Assembly: GCA_026391115.1 (NCBI GenBank)
Contig: JAPLER010000078.1
Location: 1 to 35,435, forward strand
Length of the DNA: 35,435 nt
From: Bacteroidota bacterium
GTDB lineage: Bacteria > Bacteroidota > Bacteroidia > Chitinophagales > Chitinophagaceae
Direction of reading: 5' to 3'
This document shows positions 27,766 to 35,435 of this stretch, piece after piece. Made by a program: the position numbers and the translations under genes. Positions within the stretch are counted from its first letter, which is position 1; each line of letters opens with the position of its first letter. The notes below the pieces were generated by a model, which was not told the DNA's origin, did no database searches, and saw nothing but the letters and a program-made list of their open reading frames with translations.

Positions 27766-29374
27766 CCGTAGCGGATTTTTCAAACCTACTTTGGAAATCC
27801 GCTTTTTTATTTGCGTCATAACTTGTTGATAATAAAGCTGTTGCTTCGATAAATTGATTTGGATTTCGGGTTCGATAAATGTGATTTTCAGCATCAAAGA
27901 AAATTCCTTCTGGAAACATCGTTTTTTGAAGTATTCTTTTTTCTTCCAAATCGCTACAACCCCATATTTTACTGATGTTTTCAAGTTTTTTGAGGGCTTT
28001 TTTTAATAATTCTTCGAGGTTAGATATTTTCACCTTTGCAGTGTTCACTTCTTTGCTTATTTTCTGTATCTGCTCGTTCAAATGTTCATAGGTTATTTCA
28101 TAAGTTTCTTGGTCTATTTTACCAAGCCCTAAACGTATTCTTAAATCTTTCACATCTTTTTGAAGTTTTTTGTATTCAGTTTCGAGGTTCTTATCATCGT
28201 GCAAATTATTTTCCTCATATTGATTGAATAGTTTGGTTAGTTGCATTTTAATGAGTGGCGTAAATTTCTTCGGGATTTGAAATTTTTCTAGTAGCTCAAT
28301 GAATATCGCTTCGGCACTTTTCTTTAGGGCTTTCTTTGTGCTATGAGCATTCAAATGCGACCCTTTACATTTTAAGCAGCGATAGTAATGCAAGTTCTTT
28401 TTTAAATTCTTATATCCAACCATATAGCTATCGCAATTATTACAACGAAGAAGTCTTGTAAGCGGTCTTTCATCAACTTCTTTTTTGTGCTGATATCTTG
28501 AATTATTTTTTTGTAAAACTTCCTGCACTTTTACAAATTCACTTTCTGTAATTATAGGCTCCCAGTTTCCTTTTACAGGAGTATCCAATAGGCTATTAAC
28601 TCCTATTCCACAATAGAAAGGATTTCGCCAAATAGAGCCGAGTAGTTTTGAATTTATATATATACCTCGCATAGCTAATTTTTCCTCTATTTCCACGTCA
28701 CTATACATACCACTCATTTTCCATTTCCAAGCCTCTCTTAGTATTATACCCTCTTCATTAATGATTATTTTTTGTACAGGACTATAAAACTTGTGATTTC
28801 GCACTTTGGGTCCGTAATGGTCATAACCTCTGGGAGACTTAGCAAACCAGCTCCCTTTTTTTAAGTGAGCAATCATATTTGGAATAATGATTTCCTTTCT
28901 CTCCAGATTTTCCTTGAAAGCACTAAACAAGCTATCCCAAATAGCAGCTTTACCCCTTTCTGTTGTGGTGTTTAAACCAGAACATACTTCATACAAATGG
29001 ACTTTTAATTCATCTACTAAGTAGCTAACTAAACCAATTGCTCCACCACCTGAGCGTGAGAATCTACTCATTTTATAAACCAAAATTGCATAGGGTTTCT
29101 TCTTGCTAGTTTTTACTTTATCAATTAGTCTTTTAAATTCCTTACGCGTAAAATCTGATTTTGCACTTTCATAAGTTCCACCGAAATGTTCAACTATTGT
29201 GAAGTTATTTTTAACTGCACAATTAGAATTTTCTTCATATTGCCTGGCAATACTTGAATTGTTATCAAATTGTTCTTTAGAACTGACTCTTGTATATGAC
29301 CATACTTCCAATGAAGAATAAATATTTTCTTTTTTACTAGGTACATACTTTTTAAAGTAGTCAAGATTATTCAT
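27728..29374 (-). CDS. Large serine recombinase (resolvase + recombinase + zinc-ribbon + coiled coil)
   Basis: SYTRVSSKEQFDNNSSIARQYE; ILVYKMSRFSRSGGGAIGL; zinc ribbon LLRCNNCDSYMVGYKNLKKNLHYYRCLKCKG; the C-terminal 12 aa VERTGIEPVIPP lie antisense to tRNA-Glu. Confidence 0.93.
   Translation of the reverse strand: MNNLDYFKKYVPSKKENIYSSLEVWSYTRVSSKEQFDNNSSIARQYEENSNCAVKNNFTIVEHFGGTYESAKSDFTRKEFKRLIDKVKTSKKKPYAILVYKMSRFSRSGGGAIGLVSYLVDELKVHLYEVCSGLNTTTERGKAAIWDSLFSAFKENLERKEIIIPNMIAHLKKGSWFAKSPRGYDHYGPKVRNHKFYSPVQKIIINEEGIILREAWKWKMSGMYSDVEIEEKLAMRGIYINSKLLGSIWRNPFYCGIGVNSLLDTPVKGNWEPIITESEFVKVQEVLQKNNSRYQHKKEVDERPLTRLLRCNNCDSYMVGYKNLKKNLHYYRCLKCKGSHLNAHSTKKALKKSAEAIFIELLEKFQIPKKFTPLIKMQLTKLFNQYEENNLHDDKNLETEYKKLQKDVKDLRIRLGLGKIDQETYEITYEHLNEQIQKISKEVNTAKVKISNLEELLKKALKKLENISKIWGCSDLEEKRILQKTMFPEGIFFDAENHIYRTRNPNQFIEATALLSTSYDANKKADFQSRFEKSATVERTGIEPVIPP
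27770..27810 (+). terminator. Intrinsic terminator immediately after tRNA-Glu, inside the recombinase CDS (antisense)
   Basis: agcggatttttcaaacctactttggaaatccgctttttta: agcggattt pairs with aaatccgct, followed by T6. Confidence 0.8.
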
Positions 29375-29539
29375 TATGCTGTGTTTTATAAATGATGATT
29401 GAAATGTTGTAAATAAATTCAGCTAAAGCCTCTTTTTCTAAGGTTGATAAACCTACAAAATTTGAAAAGCTGCTAATCTCTTCATTGGTTAATTTTATAT
29501 TTTTTTCTTTTTCTACATAAATTTTTTTTTAAGATTCAT
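29367..29539 (-). pseudogene. Small frameshifted ORF overlapping the recombinase start
   Basis: ATG AAT CTT then A9. Adding one A would give MNLKKKIYVEKEKNIKLTNEEISSFSNFVGLSTLEKEALAEFIYNISIIIYKTQHNE*. Its stop overlaps the recombinase ATG (ATGAATAA). Confidence 0.45.
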
Positions 29540-29606
29540 TGTACACCAAGCTTAACTGTTCAGCTGTTTTTCAGAATGAACAAAGGGTGATACCATTGAG
29601 CCGATT

Positions 29607-30548
29607 TTATCGGAGTCGCTTCTTTATTGTTTTTTTAAATATTAGTGTTTTGTCATCACGGGTTGTGAGTGTTACTTCTTCATAATTTTTTAAACCCATT
29701 GCAACCTTCAAATCAGTCGATTGTTTGCCAGTAATTGTCTTTGTTGAGGAACTGTCTATATGTGTAATTATATCACCGTTCTTTTTAACTGTTAGTTCCT
29801 TTACATTTTTATTTCTGATTTCTTTAATTACCATCATTTCATCATCTGATAGCAATTGTGGTAATAATATTTGCTCTATTGCTTCATTACGAATAAACTC
29901 TTCTAAAATTTTGTCAATAGAAATATATATATGAGGTTCTCTAATATCAAAATACAAACCTCTATGATTGAAGAAATTTTCTCCTATATGTTCATACACA
30001 TCTCCATTGTTGAATATATATATTCCAGCAGGTTGGGAAGCTTCTAAAGCTGATTGTATTAAATTGGTTAAATAGTTAATATCAAATTTTAGCACATACA
30101 TTAGTTTTTCATCAAAAACCATATTTTGTAGTAGCGTATAATCTTCTAATTCTTTTTGTGATAATATAAATTCCTTTTGTAGCTGCTTTAAATGATTGAT
30201 ATAGTTCTTTAGATTTTTTTTTGGCAAGTCTGATTCATATGCATCCTTATAAAAATAATCACAGACAAGTTGTGTATTTTTTACGGTATAGCTAAAGCTT
30301 CGCAGAATATCTAAAATCCTTATCCAAAATAATTGAGCAAAACTGATATCGAATTTATTTCCCTTTGGAACAAATGGAATTAAATCAAACTTCCGCCAAT
30401 ATGGTAGGGTAATAGTGATAGGCTGCTTCTTCATATCTATAATATCCTCAATAGGTACTATTTTGTCGAAAAGGAAATCACGAAATTCCTGAACAGAAAT
30501 CAGCTCTGTGTTTAAAACATTTTTGTTAATCATTTTGCAAACATACAT
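29607..30548 (-). CDS. MerR-like winged-helix DNA-binding N-terminus with unknown C-terminal domain
   Basis: TITLPYWRKFDLIPFVPKGNKFDISFAQLFWIRILDILRSFSYTVKNTQLVCDYF resembles the MerR helix-wing pattern. The rest is unrecognised. The real start may be the ATG of MINKNVL at 30533. Confidence 0.6.
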   Translation of the reverse strand: MYVCKMINKNVLNTELISVQEFRDFLFDKIVPIEDIIDMKKQPITITLPYWRKFDLIPFVPKGNKFDISFAQLFWIRILDILRSFSYTVKNTQLVCDYFYKDAYESDLPKKNLKNYINHLKQLQKEFILSQKELEDYTLLQNMVFDEKLMYVLKFDINYLTNLIQSALEASQPAGIYIFNNGDVYEHIGENFFNHRGLYFDIREPHIYISIDKILEEFIRNEAIEQILLPQLLSDDEMMVIKEIRNKNVKELTVKKNGDIITHIDSSSTKTITGKQSTDLKVAMGLKNYEEVTLTTRDDKTLIFKKTIKKRLR

Positions 30549-30964
30549 ACATTTAGATAAATTATCTAAATTTATGTTATAATTATAGATTATTAATTTA
30601 GTATGTTTACATCACTTGTCGCCATAATATCAATAAATACAATTTACTTCTTGTTAGGGAATAGGCATTGTAATCATTGCAATTGCAATGTGAATTTGGA
30701 AAGAGAAGAGCTGTGTCTTATTTATGAAAATAAACATCCAATCAGTGCATATCAGAGATTGTACAACATTACAATAACCTACTCTTGTTATATAATTGTT
30801 TTTAAATACAATATATATTGAAGTATGATAAATTAAATAAGAAGAAATGAGGGTATAGCAATCAAGAATAGGTCTTAATTAAAATAGACTGTTTGAAATC
30901 TTGAATAAATAATTTATGAAATTAACTTTTATAGAAGTGGTAAAGATGTAATTTTAGTTTAGGA

Positions 30965-31312
30965 CTATGACTTAATCATTTTCTTTAGTCTTTCTACTTC
31001 TTCTTCAAGGATTTTAATGTACTTGTCTTTATATTCATCATTATGAACCTGCATCGTTTCTACCCTCACGCCTTGCACAAGTTTATTATTGGATATATTA
31101 AATATATTAGTTGCGTCAAAGTTTAGTATTTGAGACATATCAATTTCTAGGATATTGGCAATTTCTTGAATACGTGAGATGGTTAAATCAATCTCACCCC
31201 TTTCAATCTTTGAATAATTGCTTAAAGACATTTTCAATTCAGCAGCAATTGTTTCTCTTGTAATATTTTTTAGTTCTCTAAACTTTTTAATAGTATCTCC
31301 TAAGTTATTCAT
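30965..31312 (-). CDS. XRE/Cro-type helix-turn-helix regulator with C-terminal coiled coil
   Basis: LGDTIKKFRELKNITRETIAAELKMSLSNYSKIERGEIDLTISRIQEIANILEIDMSQIL; KYIKILEEEVERLKKMI. Confidence 0.92.
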   Translation of the reverse strand: MNNLGDTIKKFRELKNITRETIAAELKMSLSNYSKIERGEIDLTISRIQEIANILEIDMSQILNFDATNIFNISNNKLVQGVRVETMQVHNDEYKDKYIKILEEEVERLKKMIKS

Positions 31313-31418
31313 ACAACAAAAGTAATAAATTAATCATTAAAGTAGCAAAATACAACTGATTAAAATAGCTTTTCCATTTTATTCATTTCAATATTGCTTA
31401 ACAAAAAAAAGTAAAAAA

Positions 31419-32347
31419 ATGAGAAAATTATTATTCGCTGCATTAGTATTTATGTTTGTTGTTTCTTGCAGCAAAAAGGATTCAACACCTGCAACACCAG
31501 CACCAACAGTAAGTTTTACTTACACAAAATCAAGCAATTCTGCTCCATCAAATGTTCAGTTTACAAGCACTGCAACCAACACAACAAGCTATGCTTGGGA
31601 CTTTGGTGATGGTTCAAGTTCTACTAATGCAAACCCAAGTCATACTTATAGTTCTAACGGAACTTTCAATGTTACATTAAGTGTAACAGGAGCTGGTGGT
31701 TCTGCAACAACATCATCACAAGTAGTTCTTACAGCAGTTGTAATAACTCCACCAACTGCATCTTTCAATTACAGTGGCAATGGCGTTGCTCCATCAACAG
31801 TAACTTTCACTAATACTTCTACAAACGCAACAAGTTATAGTTGGGATTTTGGTGACAATAATAATAATACATCAACGTCTCAAAATGCAACGCATACATA
31901 TTTAGCTGGAGGCACTTACACAGTTACACTTACTGCAACCAATGCTGGTGGCTCCAATACAACAACAATTAACAACATTCCATTTACAAAACCTGGTGGA
32001 CAAGTGGCTGGGATACTGATGGAACTGGACCAGATGTTTACTTTCAAATTCAAGACCAGAGCAGTAACGTATTATTTAATGTTGGTTCATCAAATCGCCT
32101 TTCTAATGTAACACCATCAATGTTGCCTTTTTATTGGGATATGACAACACCATTTGAAATTACTGACTTCAATGCTTTTAGGTATATTGAATTATTTGAC
32201 TATGACTTTGGAGTAGCGGATGAAGATATGAGTTATGTGGGATTTAAAATGTCAAACTATACAAGTGGCTCAAATGCTTATCCTTCAACAGTTACAAATA
32301 CACAAAATGGAATAACGGTTACATTAAACTTGACTTGGCTGCCATAA
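31419..32347 (+). pseudogene. Lipoprotein with two PKD domains, ORF broken by a frameshift near 31998-32012
   Basis: MRKLLFAALVFMFVVSCSKKD; YAWDFGDGSSSTNANPSHTYSSNGTFNVTLSVTGAGGS; YSWDFGDNNNNTSTSQNATHTYLAGGTYTVTLTATNAGGS. After KPGG the coding signal moves to another frame: GWDTDGTGPDVYFQIQDQSSNVLFNVGSSNRLSNVTPSMLPFYWDMTTPFEITDFNAFRYIELFDYDF...LTWLP. Confidence 0.75.
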
Positions 32348-32396
32348 GGGAAAATAGAAAGATTATCTAATAAAAAGATTATCTCACTAACAAATA

Positions 32397-32430
32397 GGCT
32401 GTCTTGAAATCTTGTTTTAAGACAGCTTTA
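32397..32430 (+). terminator. Hairpin terminator-like element after the PKD gene
   Basis: gctgtcttgaaatcttgttttaagacagcttt: gctgtctt pairs with aagacagc. It overlaps the track's ATG at 32404. Confidence 0.5.
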
Positions 32431-32442
32431 AAATACAAAAAA

Positions 32443-32964
32443 ATGAAAAAAATAATTACCACTATTTTATGCTGTATTACATTATTTGCATGCAAAAACA
32501 AAAGCACAACACAAATTGGAGAAATTCACTCTAATGATGAAAAGTCTATCAAGATTGCTGAATTTTTAAAAGCCTATGAGTCGAAAGATACAGCCACTTT
32601 GACCTCAATGATTGATGCTAATAAGTTTAAATATATAAAAGTAAGTGATACTTTAAATAAGAAAACATGGATACGAGCAATTAGAGAAAATTGGATGGAC
32701 TTAGATAGCATAAGTTTTGGGAGTCCAGAAATAATCACACTAATTTATACAGGTAAAGACACTATTACTTACGTTAAATCCTTATTCAAGGCTTCAGCAC
32801 CAGGTAGGTGGGCGTCTCATGGTAAAGGATACCATTATAATGAACCCGTTCATTTCATCTTTAGATGGAACTCATCAAAGATTGTTGAAATATTAGAATA
32901 TACAAATCTACATATTATGATAGATTCTTACTTCACCGAATACAACAAAAAATATTATAAGTAA
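32443..32964 (+). CDS. Small lipoprotein, possibly SnoaL/NTF2-like
   Basis: MKKIITTILCCITLFACKNK lipobox; AEFLKAYESKDTATLTSMIDANKFKYIKVSDTLNKKTWIRAIRENW pattern. Confidence 0.55.
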   Translation: MKKIITTILCCITLFACKNKSTTQIGEIHSNDEKSIKIAEFLKAYESKDTATLTSMIDANKFKYIKVSDTLNKKTWIRAIRENWMDLDSISFGSPEIITLIYTGKDTITYVKSLFKASAPGRWASHGKGYHYNEPVHFIFRWNSSKIVEILEYTNLHIMIDSYFTEYNKKYYK

Positions 32965-32967
32965 ATA

Positions 32968-34248
32968 ATGATTGCATATATAAGAGCTAAATTGACTTTT
33001 ATTATAAACACAGCTACTCTGGCTCTATTTATATCTTCTATTATTCTAATTGGATGTAATAGAAATAAAATAAACATTCAGAGTATAAATTTTACTGAGT
33101 TTTATGAGGGGAATCTAAAATTAAAAATCGATTTTTTTTCTAACGAAAATGACAGTATTAAACTTACTTATTGGCTAAGTAAACAAGAAGATGACAGAAA
33201 GAGTATAATATTTAAACCTAATCTTCATAGTTTAATTTATTTATCTGAGTTAAAATCAAATTCTTCTTATTCTTTTTTATTTGAGACCCTCTCAAAAAAT
33301 AGAAAGTCAGACATACATTTTTTTAATACATCTTCCCTATCAAAGTATATACAGCTTAATATTTCCAAAATAAATTATGAAGATTCCAATACCATTATTT
33401 GTATTCTGGGCAGTGAACATGAACCAACAAGTTATGGTTGTAAAGTAGTAGAAATAAATAAAAAGGGAGATACGCTTCTTAATTTATTAAAGGGCAAAGG
33501 CGATTTTATTTATACGCCACACCACGATGTAATTAAGGACTCAGCTGGTAACATAGCAATTTTATATTTAGAAAAAAGAATACAAGATTTGAGTTCTATT
33601 GGAGGCAAAGTAAAAGATACAATTACGGGAGATGGTATTCAGGTTTTTAATTCAAAAGGTAAACAAATATGGAAATGGAGCGTATTTGATGTAATTAACC
33701 CTCTTAAAGAAAAAGATATTTTAAAGAAAAAATCAGATTGGCTTCATGCAAATAGTTTAAGCTATGATTATGATGGCAATTACCTTATTTCATTTTTTAA
33801 TTCTGGGCAGGTCTGGAAGATTAACAAAAAAACAGGAAAAGTTATATGGACATTTGGCAAAACAGGTAATCTCCATTATGACAAGTATTCCATTTTTAGT
33901 CAATCACATGCATTTCATAGTATTGGGAAAGGAGAATATATGTGTTTTGATAATCAACTTGAAACTAAAGTCCCAAAAATTCATACTTATGAAATTAATG
34001 AAAGCAATGGTTCTGCTCGTTCAACTTTAAATATTTCTTTAACAAGTGATTTATTTACTGATAGAATGGGGAGCAGTTATTTTATCAATGACAGTTTAAT
34101 TCTAACGTGCTTATCAAAAAAAGGGAAATTGGTTTTAAATAACAAATTGGGGAATCAACTGTGGGGAATGCAAATTGAAAACATCACTCCATATAGGGCA
34201 GAGTTTATTTCTCAAAAAAGACTAAATCTTTTTTTAAATCAACGATAA
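32968..34248 (+). CDS. Arylsulfotransferase (ASST)-like beta-propeller lipoprotein
   Basis: TPHHDVIKDSAGNIAILYLEKR; GIQVFNSKGKQIWKWSVFDV; DWLHANSLSYDYDGNYLISFFNSGQVWKINKKTGKVIWTFG; SQSHAFHSIGKGEYMCFDN. Confidence 0.75.
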   Translation: MIAYIRAKLTFIINTATLALFISSIILIGCNRNKINIQSINFTEFYEGNLKLKIDFFSNENDSIKLTYWLSKQEDDRKSIIFKPNLHSLIYLSELKSNSSYSFLFETLSKNRKSDIHFFNTSSLSKYIQLNISKINYEDSNTIICILGSEHEPTSYGCKVVEINKKGDTLLNLLKGKGDFIYTPHHDVIKDSAGNIAILYLEKRIQDLSSIGGKVKDTITGDGIQVFNSKGKQIWKWSVFDVINPLKEKDILKKKSDWLHANSLSYDYDGNYLISFFNSGQVWKINKKTGKVIWTFGKTGNLHYDKYSIFSQSHAFHSIGKGEYMCFDNQLETKVPKIHTYEINESNGSARSTLNISLTSDLFTDRMGSSYFINDSLILTCLSKKGKLVLNNKLGNQLWGMQIENITPYRAEFISQKRLNLFLNQR

Positions 34249-34257
34249 AAGAGTATT

Positions 34258-35238
34258 ATGATAAAATTGATTTATTTCCTATTTGCAGGGTTTATACTAA
34301 TATTTTTTTTATCTTGTAAAGATGAAAAATTACTCAAAAATGAAACAAGTTCAACGCTTTCTGTAATAGTTATAGACACCACAAAAATTCCTAATAACAA
34401 ATTTGGAGAAGCAGTAAAATATGGTCGTGAATTACTTCTGAATACGGCATATTATATTGGCCCCAATGGAATTAATGGTAAATATCTCGGCAATCAAATG
34501 AATTGTACCAATTGCCATCAAGATGCTGGAACAAAACCCTTCTCTTTCAATTTAATTAGTTCACATAGAAATTATCCTCAATATAGAGCAAGGGAAGGCA
34601 AAGTATTAACTCTTGCAGAAAGGGTAAATAATTGTGTAATGAGACCTCACAATGGAAAGCCACTGCCATTAGATAGCAAAGAGATGATAACAATTCTATC
34701 GGATTTGAAATTTATTAATGAAGCTGCCCCTGAGAATAATCGGTTTCTAGGAGAAAAAGGGATGGAAATTCAATTTATTAGTCGAGCAGCAAATTCTCAA
34801 AAAGGAAGTGTGTTATATTCACAACAATGTCTGCGTTGTCATGGAGCAAATGGAGAAGGACTTATGCGTTTTGATAATGTTACATATCAATACCCTCCAT
34901 TATGGGGCTCAAACTCATATCAGCCTGGTTCAAGTATGCATAGAATAATTAAGCAGGCTCAATGGTTAAAAGCTAATATGCCTAATGATAAAGCCACATG
35001 GGATAAGCCATTTTTAACTGATGAGGAAGCACTTGATATCGCAGCGTTTATAAATGACGATAGAATACATAAACGCCCAAGTCCTAAAACGTTGGATTAC
35101 CCAAATAAAGAAGAAAAAGCAATTGATTATGCAATTGAACCATATATTGATACCTTTTCGGCTACACAACACAAATTTGGTCCTTATAAGCCAATAATAA
35201 CTTTTTGGGAATTGAAAGGACTCAAGCCAAGTTATTAA
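34258..35238 (+). CDS. Dihaem c-type cytochrome lipoprotein, TsdA (thiosulfate dehydrogenase)-like
   Basis: Two CXXCH motifs (CTNCH, CLRCH); FNLISSHRNYPQYRAREGKVLTLAERVNNCVMRPHNGKPLP; YQYPPLWGSNSYQPGSSMHRI. Confidence 0.75.
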   Translation: MIKLIYFLFAGFILIFFLSCKDEKLLKNETSSTLSVIVIDTTKIPNNKFGEAVKYGRELLLNTAYYIGPNGINGKYLGNQMNCTNCHQDAGTKPFSFNLISSHRNYPQYRAREGKVLTLAERVNNCVMRPHNGKPLPLDSKEMITILSDLKFINEAAPENNRFLGEKGMEIQFISRAANSQKGSVLYSQQCLRCHGANGEGLMRFDNVTYQYPPLWGSNSYQPGSSMHRIIKQAQWLKANMPNDKATWDKPFLTDEEALDIAAFINDDRIHKRPSPKTLDYPNKEEKAIDYAIEPYIDTFSATQHKFGPYKPIITFWELKGLKPSY

Positions 35239-35290
35239 TATATACTGTTTAAATAAATTCGTTAATCATTAATTAAAAAAAACTAAAAAT

Positions 35291-35435
35291 ATGAAAAATA
35301 AAAATTTAATCACTTTTTGCTTTATGCTTGTAATTAGCAGTAATGCAAATGCACAGTTATTCAGCCAGCTTTTTAATAAAGCAAAACAATCATTATCTAA
35401 AACGATAAATAGAGAAGCTAATAGACTGTTGGATG
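35291..35435 (+). CDS. Secreted protein, 3'-truncated by window edge
   Basis: ATG with signal peptide: MKNKNLITFCFMLVISSNANAQLFSQLFNKAKQSLSKTINREANRLLD, open to the end. Confidence 0.6.
   Translation, partial: MKNKNLITFCFMLVISSNANAQLFSQLFNKAKQSLSKTINREANRLLD

Noticed and set aside
27763-27984. 73-aa ORF in the -2 frame of the recombinase 3' end
   Set aside because: Alternate-frame shadow of the recombinase; no recognisable motif.
30603-30821. 72-aa + strand ORF between the MerR-like and XRE genes
   Set aside because: No recognisable motif or convincing ribosome-binding context; likely chance in AT-rich spacer.
33764-34030. 88-aa alternate-frame ORF inside the ASST-like gene
   Set aside because: The overlapping frame carries the clear conserved ASST-like motifs.
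1-35435. CRISPR arrays, rRNA genes, prophage structural genes, restriction or other classical defence genes
   Set aside because: I found no regularly spaced repeats and no protein with the relevant motifs.

Overview
AT-rich Bacteroidota DNA, probably Chitinophagaceae-like, judging from gene content, lipoprotein signals and TAnnTTTG-type promoter boxes. Most of the window is ordinary chromosome: two pseudouridine synthases, uvrB, a YrdC/Sua5 protein, 3-hydroxyacyl-CoA dehydrogenase, tatD, a VWA + ChlI/MoxR-like AAA pair, an ABC transporter, a Wzi-like protein, a GT2 fusion, gpsA, rpsF-rpsR-rplI, tRNA-Ser(GGA) and tRNA-Glu(TTC). Four parts stand out. (1) 10639-13629 is a tight operon encoding a stand-alone SET protein, a divergent D-Ala-D-Ala-ligase-like ATP-grasp enzyme, and a second ATP-grasp fused to a SET/post-SET domain. 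This is my best candidate for an undescribed modification or biosynthetic system. (2) A four-helix-bundle (23S rRNA intervening-sequence-protein type) ORF lies inside a ~437-bp unit bounded by CTAG-rich inverted repeats (1535-1971). A 123-bp ORF-less relative sits at 16601-16723. (3) From 27694 rightwards there is an apparent integrated element at tRNA-Glu. Its serine recombinase CDS ends inside the tRNA gene, and it carries MerR-like and XRE regulators, lipoproteins, an arylsulfotransferase-like protein and a TsdA-like dihaem cytochrome. Its right end is not in the window. (4) There are decayed genes: a xanthine dehydrogenase large subunit with a large internal deletion, a frameshifted PKD lipoprotein, and a frameshifted small ORF upstream of the recombinase. 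All calls come from reading the sequence and the supplied translations; no database searches were run.
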